Shown here: positions 27,193 to 36,184 of the stretch, piece by piece
Layout of the letters: each line of letters starts with the position of its first letter
How positions within the stretch are numbered: the stretch's first letter is position 1
Source: Marinicella meishanensis
Lineage (GTDB): Bacteria; Pseudomonadota; Gammaproteobacteria; Xanthomonadales; Marinicellaceae
Assembly (NCBI RefSeq): GCF_019931145.1
Contig: NZ_JAIOUV010000001.1
Span: 186,001-250,000 of the forward strand
Reading direction: 5' to 3'
DNA: 64,000 nucleotides
Translations under genes and position numbers: made by a program
The notes under the pieces: model-generated
What the model saw: the letters and a program-made list of their open reading frames with translations, nothing else
Told to the model about the DNA's origin: nothing
The model's database searches: none

Positions 27193-28314
27193 ATGGACTT
27201 TAATTCGTATTTAAAACTGATGGTCCACAAAAAGGCCTCTGACCTTTTCATCACGGCCAACCTGGCACCGAGCATCAAAATTCATGGTCGGGTGATCCCC
27301 ATCACCCAACAACCGCTGACCAAAGCCCAAGCCAGGGACATGGTCACCGGTATCATGTCACCGTATCAAAAAGAAGAATTCGAACGGACCCACGAGTGTA
27401 ACTTCGCCATCGGCGTGTCGTCAGTGGGCCGCTTCCGGGTCAGTGCCTTCTACCAAAGGAATGCGGTGGGCATGGTGATCCGACGGGTGGAAACCAAAAT
27501 CCCCACCTTCGAATCCTTGAAACTGCCAGAAGTACTCAAAGAGTTGTCCCTGACCAAACGCGGTATCATCATTTTCGTCGGCGGTACCGGTACCGGTAAA
27601 TCGACCTCTTTGGCGGCCATGGTGGGCTATCGCAATGTCAACACCACTGGTCACATCATCACCATTGAGGATCCGATTGAATATGTGCATGAACACCAGG
27701 GATGTGTGATCACCCAACGGGAAGTGGGGCTGGACACCGAATCCTTTGAGGTGGCTTTGAAAAACACCTTGCGGCAAGCACCCGATGTGATCATGATCGG
27801 TGAGATTCGAACCTCCGAAACCATGCAACAGGCGGTGACTTTTGCCGAAACCGGTCACTTGTGTTTGGCCACCTTACACGCCAACAACGCCAACCAGGCC
27901 TTGGACCGGGTGTTGCACTTCTTCCCCAAAGACGCCCGTGAACAGCTGTTGATGGATTTGTCTTTGAACCTCAGGGCAATGGTGGCACAACAATTGATCC
28001 CTACCCCCGATGGCACCGGCCGCCGGGCGGCGGTGGAAATCTTGATCAACTCACCACTGGCCCAGGAATACATCCGCAAAGGCAAGATTGAGAAGCTCAA
28101 AGATTTGATGAAAAAATCCACCAACATGGGCATGCAAACCTTTGACCAGGCGATGTTCGACCTGTACCAAGCCGGCGAAATCACTTACGAAGACGCCCTG
28201 CGTCACGCCGACTCGGCCAACGAAGTGCGCCTGGCGATCAAGCTGTCCCAAGGCGGCGACGCCGATTCCTTGTCCATGGGCATGGACGGCATTGGCTTGG
28301 AAGAGGACAAGTGA
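27193..28314 (+). CDS. pilU: PilT-dependent pilus retraction ATPase PilU
   Basis: 373 residues. It starts with the ASDLFITANLAPSIKIHGR segment and has Walker A VGGTGTGKSTS, HIITIEDPIEYVHEH, Walker B PDVIMIGEIRTSE and HLCLATLHANNANQALDRVLHFFP. It has the longer acidic C-terminal tail usual for PilU. A CAGGAG box precedes the ATG by 8 bases. PilU assists PilT under load and cannot act alone. Confidence 0.96.
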   Translation: MDFNSYLKLMVHKKASDLFITANLAPSIKIHGRVIPITQQPLTKAQARDMVTGIMSPYQKEEFERTHECNFAIGVSSVGRFRVSAFYQRNAVGMVIRRVETKIPTFESLKLPEVLKELSLTKRGIIIFVGGTGTGKSTSLAAMVGYRNVNTTGHIITIEDPIEYVHEHQGCVITQREVGLDTESFEVALKNTLRQAPDVIMIGEIRTSETMQQAVTFAETGHLCLATLHANNANQALDRVLHFFPKDAREQLLMDLSLNLRAMVAQQLIPTPDGTGRRAAVEILINSPLAQEYIRKGKIEKLKDLMKKSTNMGMQTFDQAMFDLYQAGEITYEDALRHADSANEVRLAIKLSQGGDADSLSMGMDGIGLEEDK

Positions 28315-28567
28315 CAGACAGGCTGTCCTGAGCCAGGATCATTCAGTCCAGTTAAGTGTTGAAAAGCATTCAATACACAAAATTGGCATCTGTCTGTCAT
28401 CCTCGGGCTTGGCTTACATGGATGTAAGTCCTAGAATCGAGACGGGATCGGAGATCGTGACCCGGGGATCCATTTCAACAGACAGGCTGTCCTGAGCCAG
28501 GTTCATTCAGCCTGGTTGGATGTTGAAAAGCATTCAATTCAAAAGATTGGCATCTGTCTGCCATCCT
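28314..28567. repeat. direct repeat pair, ~90 bases, period 164, with inverted ends
   Basis: Copy 1 at 28314-28402 and copy 2 at 28478-28567 share ACAGACAGGCTGTCCTGAGC at the left and GGCATCTGTCTG near the right end, so each unit is bounded by inverted ACAGACAG/CTGTCTGT arms. Copy 1 starts on the last base of the pilU stop codon. Between the copies is an ATGGAT-type hairpin (TTACATGGATGTAA) like those near 9320. Confidence 0.75.
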
Positions 28568-28606
28568 GAGCGCTGTCGAAGGATCTACCAATCTCAAGCC
28601 ATCCCC

Positions 28607-28636
28607 AAAGCCCTGTCCATCAACGGGGCTTTTTTT
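28607..28636 (+). terminator. Rho-independent terminator downstream of pilU
   Basis: AAAGCCC and GGGGCTTTTTTT arms enclose an 11-base loop. It lies about 290 bases after pilU, beyond the first repeat pair. Confidence 0.7.
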
Positions 28637-28646
28637 GAACCCCAAA

Positions 28647-28832
28647 CACCCAAGCGCCCAGAGCCTGTCGATGAGTTTGAAGGCTTGGATGGGCCCTCAG
28701 CCATACATGGGCACTTCGACAAGCTCAGTGATCTATTAGGTCACAATTCACCCAAGCACCCAGAGCCTGTCGATGGGTTTGAAGGCTTGGATGGGCCCTC
28801 AGCCATACATGGGCACTTCGACATGCTCAGTG
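28647..28832. repeat. two 84-base direct repeats, period 102, each a hairpin with GAGCCTGTCGA ends
   Basis: Copy 1 (28647-28730) and copy 2 (28749-28832) differ at only a few bases. Each has left arm GAGCCTGTCGATG and right arm CACTTCGACA(A/T)GCTC, and an internal palindrome GGGCCC. The arms match those of the tandem repeat near 9446, so this is the same repeat family. The right copy ends 16 bases before the stop of the convergent TonB receptor gene. Confidence 0.8.
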
Positions 28833-28847
28833 GCCTTGAGAATTGGT

Positions 28848-30770
28848 TTAAAACCGGCCCCGCAAACCAATAGAATAAGCCGCACCGGGGCGGGCATAGC
28901 CCAGCACTTCTTCGTAGTCTTCATCAAAGATATTTTGGCCCTTCACATAGACTTGGTATTCGTCGGTCAACTGCCAATTGAAAGTCACATCAAAGGTGGT
29001 GTAGGCGTCCAATTTCACGTTGGATGATTCGAAGGTGCTTGGATCAAAAAACACATCCAATTGATCGTCCTGGTAATTCAGTTGTGCACGCAGCTGACCG
29101 CGGTCACCGGCAAAGCGGTAATCCAGGCTGGCAGAGGCCATATTTTCAGGGCGGCGCACTTCTGCCACATCACCACCGGTTGGACCGGGTTCTGTGGCAT
29201 CGGTATGGGTGTAGTTCACGGCAAATCCCAGGTCATCACTGATCTGGCCAGACCAATCAAACTCCAAACCTTGTCGTTCACTGTCACCGGCCTGGTTCGC
29301 TGCAGTGAACAATCCCGAGTCCGGGTCAAACACAAAACCATTGATCTCGTTGGTCAAGTCTTGATTGAAATAAACCACTTCAAAGCGCGACTGTTGCCAG
29401 CTTTTGGCAACCGCCACTTCAAAGGCATCGGATTCTTCGGGCTCCAAGTTGGGATTACCGATGAAATTGGCCGGGAAAAAGCCAAACCGCTCAATGAATG
29501 AAGGGGCTTTGCTGCCGGTCCCGTAGGAACCCCGCACACGCCATTCTGCCTGTAACTGATACGCAGCGGCCAATTTGAAATTACTGACATCGGCAAATCG
29601 GTTGAACGTGTCGTTGCGACCTGACACACTCCAGTTGAAACGGTTATTCACCTGGTGCTGAATCTCGGCGGCCAGCCCAGTGGTGTGGTAACTTTGGTCC
29701 TGATTCGGGTCACCAAAGGGAGAAGCGTCGCCCCGTTGAGAAAAATCAATCGCCCGGTGGTCTGCCACAAAAGACACGCGGTACTGATCATGTTCACCCA
29801 GTTTCAGGGTGCTGTTGAAGGTGTACTCATCGGTTTCAGCTGAAGTTGCCGAGGTGATGCCCAAACCAAAAGTGAAGTTGTCTGCGGCCACATCGGTGCG
29901 TTGGTAGGCAAAACTGGAACGCCAATCGGTACTGTGTTGGTAAGCCACATGCAACTGGCCGGTTTGCTGGCTGCGTTCGGTCCACAAATCGGCATCGGTG
30001 GGCAAGCCGCTCACCACAAAATCAGTGCCGTCAAATTCATTCAAGGCATCGGCATGCTTGAAGGACAAGTCCAGGTCCCAACGGTCACTCACGTTCAGGC
30101 CATACTTGACGTGGGCGGTCCAGTTTTCAAAACCATCTTCCTCATAACCGGACCTGGAAATATTGGTGCCCGCCGTGTCCAAAACGTTGATCCCGGCATC
30201 CAACTGCCATTTTGCTTTGGCCAGGCCGCCATTGAAGGCCAGGCGATTGGTGTTGAATGAACCCACTTCGGCATCAAAATTGAAGTGGTTGCGGGTCGAG
30301 GTTTTGGTGATGATGTTGATCACCCCGCCCAGGGCATCGGTGCCCCAGATGGCACTTTGCGGACCACGGATGATTTCGATGCGTTCGACGTTGTCCAACA
30401 AAGCGTAGTTGAACAAATATTCATCGGCAGCCGTGGGGTCATTGACCCGCACGCCGTCGATCAAGACCAACACGTGGTTGGCCTCTGAACCCCGTGCCCG
30501 CAGTTGGGTTTGGCTGCCTGGTCCACCAGACTGGTTGATGGCGAACCCAGGCACGCGCCTGAGCACATCAGACAAGTAGGTGGCTTGGGCCGCTTCGATC
30601 TCGGCCGCGGTGATCACCGTCAAAGAACCGGCGAATTGATCCAAGGCGATCGGCGCCAAACCACCGGTCACGATCATGTTTGGCAAAGCCTGGTTTTCTG
30701 TTGATTGTGCCTGAACGGCGATCGGCGTGACCAGCGCCCACGCGGCCACGAAGGTGAATTTATTTTTCAT
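28848..30770 (-). CDS. btuB: TonB-dependent receptor, BtuB-like (cobalamin uptake)
   Basis: 640 residues. Signal peptide 1-21 (cleavage near VQA-QS). The plug domain has ITAAEIEAAQATYLSDVLRRVPG, LRARGSEANHVLVLIDGVRVND and VERIEIIRGPQSAIWGTDALGGVINIIT, the pattern of BtuB plugs. The rest is a 22-strand barrel-type sequence ending in the terminal aromatic SIGLRGRF. Role as outer-membrane cobalamin receptor is strongly supported by the cobalamin riboswitch just upstream. No periplasmic BtuF or inner-membrane BtuCD lies nearby. Confidence 0.9.
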   Translation of the reverse strand: MKNKFTFVAAWALVTPIAVQAQSTENQALPNMIVTGGLAPIALDQFAGSLTVITAAEIEAAQATYLSDVLRRVPGFAINQSGGPGSQTQLRARGSEANHVLVLIDGVRVNDPTAADEYLFNYALLDNVERIEIIRGPQSAIWGTDALGGVINIITKTSTRNHFNFDAEVGSFNTNRLAFNGGLAKAKWQLDAGINVLDTAGTNISRSGYEEDGFENWTAHVKYGLNVSDRWDLDLSFKHADALNEFDGTDFVVSGLPTDADLWTERSQQTGQLHVAYQHSTDWRSSFAYQRTDVAADNFTFGLGITSATSAETDEYTFNSTLKLGEHDQYRVSFVADHRAIDFSQRGDASPFGDPNQDQSYHTTGLAAEIQHQVNNRFNWSVSGRNDTFNRFADVSNFKLAAAYQLQAEWRVRGSYGTGSKAPSFIERFGFFPANFIGNPNLEPEESDAFEVAVAKSWQQSRFEVVYFNQDLTNEINGFVFDPDSGLFTAANQAGDSERQGLEFDWSGQISDDLGFAVNYTHTDATEPGPTGGDVAEVRRPENMASASLDYRFAGDRGQLRAQLNYQDDQLDVFFDPSTFESSNVKLDAYTTFDVTFNWQLTDEYQVYVKGQNIFDEDYEEVLGYARPGAAYSIGLRGRF

Positions 30771-30871
30771 GATGACTCCTGTTCCACCCGAACATGAAGG
30801 GTCTCAATGCCAAGCTTTGGCGATTGAGAAAAAGTTGCAAATTGAACGCCAAGGCGCCCACTCAACTTCGA

Positions 30872-31062
30872 GAGGTCGGTCTCCGGACTCGTCTTCTGGG
30901 TGGTCATGAAGTGACTTTGACCCTCAATCAACCGCCTTCCCATGCTTGCACACAGTGGCATCTTGGTTGATCATTTCCAACTTACCGTTGCGGGGGCAGT
31001 GCTGGCCTTGAAACCAAAAGTTTCGCACCAGCTTCCCGTTTAACCTGGCAGAACCAGGACCT
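30872..31062 (-). ncRNA. cobalamin riboswitch
   Basis: On the minus strand, about 100 bases before the receptor ATG, are the conserved elements in order: ACGGGAAGCTGGTGCGAAAC (near 31042), CCAGCACTGCCCCCGCAACG with GTAAG (about 31000-30976), and the B12 box-like GAGTCCGGAGACCGACCT (about 30890-30873). The spacing is right for the cobalamin riboswitch. It should lower expression of the receptor when cobalamin is plentiful. The approximate ends are set by the outermost conserved bases. Confidence 0.93.
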
Positions 31063-31142
31063 TTCAAAGGGTCATGACATGCTAATGAGTGGCCCAACCA
31101 TTGTCAACCCCAAATTGCCCCTTGTGGTTGAGCTAACCTGGG

Positions 31143-31406
31143 TCATATCGACAAGGCCAATTTGTACAACAGCATCAAGCCAATGATGACCATTGCCACA
31201 ATGACTCCACCAACGATTCGCCACTTGATGATCAGCACAGCGAAGGCCAAAATCACCAACGCCAGAATCACCAACGCCATGAACACATGAAAGCCCGATA
31301 ATCCCATACCCGGGAACGAATTCACCCCAACCTGTTGGGCCTGTGCTTGCAAGCAGATCATCAACAACACCAACATTCTGATGATTATGTACTTCGTGGC
31401 ATTCAC
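31143..31406 (-). CDS. small exported/membrane protein, 87 aa
   Basis: It starts at GTG (31406) directly after the TAA of the preceding gene, so translation is likely coupled. Residues 1-24 are a signal peptide (ends QAQA-QQ). The rest holds two hydrophobic helices (about 41-60 and 65-85). I do not recognise the family; a small inner-membrane protein is inferred. Confidence 0.5.
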   Translation of the reverse strand: MNATKYIIIRMLVLLMICLQAQAQQVGVNSFPGMGLSGFHVFMALVILALVILAFAVLIIKWRIVGGVIVAMVIIGLMLLYKLALSI

Positions 31407-31784
31407 TTATTCTTTGGGGGGTCCGAAGGATTGACCACACAGGGTTTGGCGGTATTTGACATACAAGCAATACGCACCAATGGCAGCCACCGGGATCGCG
31501 GCAATACCAATCAACAACAGCAGGGCGAAGACATTAAACACCATTGTCAAAACTCCCGTGAGCTTTGCTTTTTTGGCTTGTTTATTGTTGAGTGCCAGCT
31601 TGAATTTTTGATACAAAATGTAGTTGATGCTCACAACAATCAATGCCATGACCACCAAAATCAACACGACCATGAATCCCAGATCCCAATGCCCGGTTGG
31701 CAGTCCTGTGCCCATGGCCACGGTCGGCATCCAGGCCAAAAGACCACACAAGCTGCGATGCGATTGATGCTGTTTTGAATTCAT
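31407..31784 (-). CDS. small membrane protein, 125 aa
   Basis: Two clear hydrophobic segments (about 36-58 and 79-104) are joined by a basic linker (NNKQAKKAKLTG), preceded by a polar N-terminus (MNSKQHQSHRSLCG) that might be part of a weak signal. I do not recognise the family. It is the upstream gene of a two-gene unit with 31143-31406; stop and start are adjacent. Confidence 0.5.
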   Translation of the reverse strand: MNSKQHQSHRSLCGLLAWMPTVAMGTGLPTGHWDLGFMVVLILVVMALIVVSINYILYQKFKLALNNKQAKKAKLTGVLTMVFNVFALLLLIGIAAIPVAAIGAYCLYVKYRQTLCGQSFGPPKE

Positions 31785-31939
31785 GGCCTGGATTCTACCT
31801 CAAATGAAGGTGGCATATATGGGCAGTTTGTCAACCGCCCACTCGGTCTGGTGGACAAGCTGTCAAGCCAAGACCCACAACCCCAAACGGTGTGTGGTCA
31901 TTAAATGATTCTGACTGAGGCGATTTGGAACCAGCTTGC

Positions 31940-32287
<348 letters not shown>

Positions 32288-32950
32288 CTACCAGGGTAAT
32301 TGTTCGCCTTCAGCATGCCAGAATTGGCCGCTGTTTTCCATACGTAATTGTGCGATCCTCTGCAACAGACCTTGGGCTGAATGCCGGGTGTCGACAAAAC
32401 CATTGTGCCCAGTCATGTTGGTTTTCACATAGCCGGGGTGCAACAAACCCACGGCGATGCCGCGGTCTTTGAGGTCGATGGCCAAGCTGGCGCCAGCCAT
32501 GTTCACCGCGGCTTTGCTCATGCGGTAGCCATAATGACCGCCTGAATCATTGTCTGCCACTGAACCCATGCGACTGGTGATGATCGCCACTTTCGATCCG
32601 GCATGTAAGTTGGGCAACAAAGTTTCGGTGACCAACAGCGGCCCCATGGCATTGACCCGGTATTGATGTAACACCGTGTCATAGTCAATTTCACCCAAGG
32701 CATTGCGTGACAACACCCCGGCGTTGTTGATCAACACATCAATCGACGTGTCACCCAAACGCTCAGCCAATTGTTTGACGGCAGCGGGATCTGACACATC
32801 ACAGTCCGCCAACACCCGCACACCCAAGGCATCCAGTTCCGGGCTGCTTTGGCGACACACCGCAATCACTGCATGACCGGCGGCTTTGAGTTGTTGGCAA
32901 AGTTCCAGACCGATGCCGCGGTTGGCGCCGGTGACCAAATATGTATCCAT
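32288..32950 (-). CDS. short-chain dehydrogenase/reductase (SDR) family protein
   Basis: 220 residues from the ATG at 32950, chosen because AGGAGG lies 5 bases upstream. NAD(P) motif VTGANRGIGLELCQ at residues 5-18, NNAG (about 74-77), the catalytic Ser in ITSRMGS and YxxxK in YGYRMSKAAVN. This is the classical SDR catalytic set; NADPH preference is suggested by ANRGIG. Substrate unknown; similar proteins are called C-factor-like or carbonyl reductases. It lies 9 bases before the PII gene on the same strand. Confidence 0.88.
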   Translation of the reverse strand: MDTYLVTGANRGIGLELCQQLKAAGHAVIAVCRQSSPELDALGVRVLADCDVSDPAAVKQLAERLGDTSIDVLINNAGVLSRNALGEIDYDTVLHQYRVNAMGPLLVTETLLPNLHAGSKVAIITSRMGSVADNDSGGHYGYRMSKAAVNMAGASLAIDLKDRGIAVGLLHPGYVKTNMTGHNGFVDTRHSAQGLLQRIAQLRMENSGQFWHAEGEQLPW

Positions 32951-33080
32951 GATTTCCTCCTGTGCTGTTGGGTTGCTTGAGCCTGGGCTCGGCAAAATGA
33001 CTGGGTTGATTCAAGCCCATATGGACTTTCGTCGGCATTTGACCTATAAAGTGGGATCACAGATCATCTTTTCAATGCCC

Positions 33081-33272
33081 ATGTTGTTAATGAAACCCCA
33101 ATGTGAACGCTGTGACAAGCCCTTGCCCAAGCATTCTGAGCAAGCTTTTATTTGCAGTTATGAATGCACCTTTTGTGCCGAGTGCACCACCGGGCCCTTG
33201 CAGCACCGCTGTCCCAACTGTGGTGGCAACTTGCAGCCACGACCCAGCCGCGTGGAAACAGCTGAATCCTGA
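33081..33272 (+). CDS. DUF1272 family zinc-ribbon-like protein
   Basis: 63 residues. I chose the ATG at 33081; ATGs at 33075 and 33090 are alternatives. It has eight Cys: C-E-R-C near the start, C-S-Y-E-C-T-F-C-A-E-C in the middle and C-P-N-C-G-G near the end, then PRPSR. This is the DUF1272 pattern, probably binding zinc. Function unknown. Convergent with phoU. Confidence 0.85.
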   Translation: MLLMKPQCERCDKPLPKHSEQAFICSYECTFCAECTTGPLQHRCPNCGGNLQPRPSRVETAES

Positions 33273-33290
33273 AGCTGGCTTGACTGGGGA

Positions 33291-34004
33291 TCAGTCGAAC
33301 AAGTCTTGTTTGACTTCGTCGATGTCGGTGTGTCGCACGTCTTTACCGATCACCAGGTAGATGATGTTTTCACAGATGTTCTTGGCGTGATCACCGATGC
33401 GCTCCAATGCCTGGGCACAATGGCTCATTTTTAAGTAGGGTTTGACCTTGTTGGGGTCTTTGACCATGTGCTTGATCAAATGGCCATTCAACTCATCAAA
33501 ATGGGCATCAATCACCTGGTCTTTTTGCGCAATCTTGATCGCTTCTTCGGCATCCAAGCGGGCCAAAGCATTCAAGGCCGCCGACAGGTTGGCCAGCACT
33601 TCTTGACCCAGGTGGTCAATCTCCTTGAAATACTTGGATTGAAAATCCCGCCTGATCAGTTTTTTCAACAAGCGCGCCATCTTTTCGGTTTCGTCGCCAA
33701 TGCGCTCAATGTCAGTGATGCTTTTCATCACCGCCACGATCAAACGCAAATCACTGGCGGCCGGTTGTCGGATGGCAATGATGCGGGTGCACTCCTGGTC
33801 CAAATCAATTTCCATTTGGTCGATGTCATCGCCTTGGGCCAACAACTCATCGGCCAGCTCTTCATCATTTTCCAGCATCGCGGTGAGCACGGTGCGCAAT
33901 TGGCTTTCGGCTTTGCCACCCATTTTTAGTAGGTGGTTTCTGATGTCTTCCAGCTCCGCTTCAAATTCGCTGGAGGTGTGTTTGTCTATGTCAAATTGTT
34001 CCAT
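33291..34004 (-). CDS. phoU: phosphate signalling protein PhoU
   Basis: 237 residues with two PhoU helical repeats: the N-terminal one has LLKMGGKAESQL and IRQPAASDLRLIVAVMKSITDIERIGDETEKMA; the second one has HCAQALERIGDHAKNICENIIYLV. The E/D-xxx-D motifs in both repeats bind metals in this family. It represses the PhoR/PhoB response through the Pst transporter when phosphate is high. Last gene of pstC-pstA-pstB-phoU, 11 bases after pstB. Confidence 0.96.
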   Translation of the reverse strand: MEQFDIDKHTSSEFEAELEDIRNHLLKMGGKAESQLRTVLTAMLENDEELADELLAQGDDIDQMEIDLDQECTRIIAIRQPAASDLRLIVAVMKSITDIERIGDETEKMARLLKKLIRRDFQSKYFKEIDHLGQEVLANLSAALNALARLDAEEAIKIAQKDQVIDAHFDELNGHLIKHMVKDPNKVKPYLKMSHCAQALERIGDHAKNICENIIYLVIGKDVRHTDIDEVKQDLFD

Positions 34005-34015
34005 GTGATTAACCT

Positions 34016-34891
34016 TTAACCGAATCGACCGGTGATGTATTTTTCTGTCAGCTCATGTGCTGGGTTGGTGAATATTTGATCGGTTTCACCCACTTCAATC
34101 AACCGCCCCATGTGAAAATAGGCGGTGCGCTGTGACACCCGGGCGGCTTGTTGCATGGAGTGGGTCACGATGACGATGGTGAAATTTTCTTTCAGCTCAT
34201 TCATCAGCTCTTCAATTTTGGCCGTGGCAATCGGATCCAAGGCCGACGCCGGTTCATCCATCAGAATCACTTCTGGCTGCACCGCAATGGTGCGGGCGAT
34301 GCACAAACGTTGTTGCTGACCACCGGACAGACCTGTGCCTGGCGCATGCAAGCGGTCTTTGACCTCGGCAAACAGGCCGGCTTTGATCAAAGAATCTTCG
34401 ACCAGATCATCCAGCTCTGATTTGTTGCGGGTCAAGCCATGGATGCGTGGGCCATAGGCCACGTTGTCATAAATGGATTTGGGGAAGGGGTTGGGTTTTT
34501 GGAACACCATACCCACCCGGGCACGCAACAACACGGGGTCTTGTTTTTTGCTGTAAATGTTTTCATCATCCAGCAAAATTTTGCCTTCCACCCGACAAAT
34601 GTCGATGGTGTCGTTCATCCGATTCAAGGTGCGCAAATAGGTTGATTTACCACAACCCGATGGCCCAATCAAAGCAATCACTTCATGGGCGCCGATGTCC
34701 AATGAAACATTGTGAATCGCTTGGTTGTCGGCATAAAAAACATTCACATTTTGGGTTCTGATCTTCGCCTTTTCACACAGCGGTTGACCCACCGTGTCGG
34801 TGTATTCGATGTTCAAAGAATCTTCGGTTTCTGGATTGGATCTGGCATTCATTGTTGGGTCCACCAACTCGTTCATTACGGCTTCATTCAT
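34016..34891 (-). CDS. pstB: phosphate ABC transporter ATP-binding protein PstB
   Basis: 291 residues, about 30 longer than usual because of a polar N-terminal extension ([20 protein letters not shown]). Walker A is [19 protein letters not shown], the signature [13 protein letters not shown], Walker [14 protein letters not shown], and the switch His in IVTHSMQQA. It powers phosphate uptake with PstA and PstC. It lies 6 bases after pstA. Confidence 0.97.
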   Translation of the reverse strand: MNEAVMNELVDPTMNARSNPETEDSLNIEYTDTVGQPLCEKAKIRTQNVNVFYADNQAIHNVSLDIGAHEVIALIGPSGCGKSTYLRTLNRMNDTIDICRVEGKILLDDENIYSKKQDPVLLRARVGMVFQKPNPFPKSIYDNVAYGPRIHGLTRNKSELDDLVEDSLIKAGLFAEVKDRLHAPGTGLSGGQQQRLCIARTIAVQPEVILMDEPASALDPIATAKIEELMNELKENFTIVIVTHSMQQAARVSQRTAYFHMGRLIEVGETDQIFTNPAHELTEKYITGRFG

Positions 34892-34897
34892 GATACT

Positions 34898-36184
34898 TTA
34901 CCATTTTTTCTCAAACTTTTTACGCAGATAAATGGCGATGGCATTCATTGCGACCAAAAAGAACAGCAACACCATGATGGCGGCTGAGGTTTTTTCTAAA
35001 AATCCACGTTCTGGGGAATCGGCCCACAGAAACACTTGAATTGGCAACACCGTGGCCGGATCGGCCACTGATTGGGGGATATCGACGATGAAGGCCACCA
35101 TGCCGATCATCAACAACGGTGCGGTTTCACCCAAGGCCTGGGCCATGCCGATGATGGTGCCGGTCAAAATACCGGGCAAGGCGGCTGGCAGCACATGGTG
35201 GAACACGGTTTGCATTTTCGACGCACCCAAACCCAAAGCGGCTTCGCGCAAGGAGGGTGGCACGGCTTTGATCGCCGACCGTGAGGCAATGATGATGGTC
35301 GGCAAGGTCATCAAGGACAACACAATACCCCCGACCAGCGGTGCCGAGCGCGGCAAGGTGAAAAAGTTGATGAACACCGCCAAACCCAACAAACCGAATA
35401 CGATGGACGGCACCGCCGCAAGGTTGTTGATGTTGATTTCAATGAAGTCAATGAAACGGTTTTTCGGGGCAAACTCTTCCAAGTAAATGGCGGCCGCCAC
35501 GGCGATGGGGAAACTCAAGGCCAAGGTCACCAACAAGGTGTAAAACGAACCCAAAATGGCGCCTTTGATGCCGGCCATTTCTGGTTCCCTTGAATCGCCA
35601 CTGGAGAAAAAATGCCAATTGAAGGCGGTGTCGATTTGACCGCTGGCTTCCAAAGTTTCAATCCAAGCCAACTTCTGGTCTTTGACCCGGCGATCGGATT
35701 CCGGCAAAGTGCGGTCAATCGAGCCTTTGATCACCGCATCGACATCGTCATCGGCCATGAATGGCACGGTGATGGTTTGACCCAACAAACTGAGGTCATC
35801 AATCACCATATCTCGCAACTGAAATTCCGCGCCCATGCTGGTTAAGGTGTACAACTCGCGTTTGTCGCGGCGGCTGGTCACTTCCGGGAATTGGGCCAAC
35901 AAGGCATCGCGGATCACCAGGCGGAAGTCGGCGGCCATCAACTCGGCTTCATCGGGCTGGGCACTCAAGCCCAAACGATCCCGGTCTAATTCAACGGTCA
36001 GCTCCAATTGCGTTTGGGAAAAGGCCGGCAGGGCCTTGCTGGTGATGTCAGCCAACAAGATCAACAAAAATATGATGGCGGTGGCAATCGAGACCAAGCC
36101 CAATGACCGAAACAGGCGTTCTTTGAAATAACGCTTGCGCAAACTTTTTTTCACCAAATCGGTGTTGTTCAGGGTGTTATTCAT
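34898..36184 (-). CDS. pstA: phosphate ABC transporter permease PstA
   Basis: 428 residues from ATG 36184 (MNNTLNNTDLV), which overlaps the pstC stop by 8 bases; an ORF start at 36220 would lie deep inside pstC. The first helix (about residues 30-50) is followed by a soluble segment of about 150 residues, the long form of PstA found in many gammaproteobacteria, then the permease core with the EAA loop SLREAALGLGASKMQTVFHHVLPAALPG (about residues 310-337). It forms the inner-membrane channel with PstC. Confidence 0.93.
   Translation of the reverse strand: MNNTLNNTDLVKKSLRKRYFKERLFRSLGLVSIATAIIFLLILLADITSKALPAFSQTQLELTVELDRDRLGLSAQPDEAELMAADFRLVIRDALLAQFPEVTSRRDKRELYTLTSMGAEFQLRDMVIDDLSLLGQTITVPFMADDDVDAVIKGSIDRTLPESDRRVKDQKLAWIETLEASGQIDTAFNWHFFSSGDSREPEMAGIKGAILGSFYTLLVTLALSFPIAVAAAIYLEEFAPKNRFIDFIEININNLAAVPSIVFGLLGLAVFINFFTLPRSAPLVGGIVLSLMTLPTIIIASRSAIKAVPPSLREAALGLGASKMQTVFHHVLPAALPGILTGTIIGMAQALGETAPLLMIGMVAFIVDIPQSVADPATVLPIQVFLWADSPERGFLEKTSAAIMVLLFFLVAMNAIAIYLRKKFEKKW

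Noticed and set aside
28314-28832. Repeat pairs as a possible insertion sequence or CRISPR
   Set aside because: No transposase frame and no target-site duplication are visible, and there are only two copies of each unit with no varied spacers.
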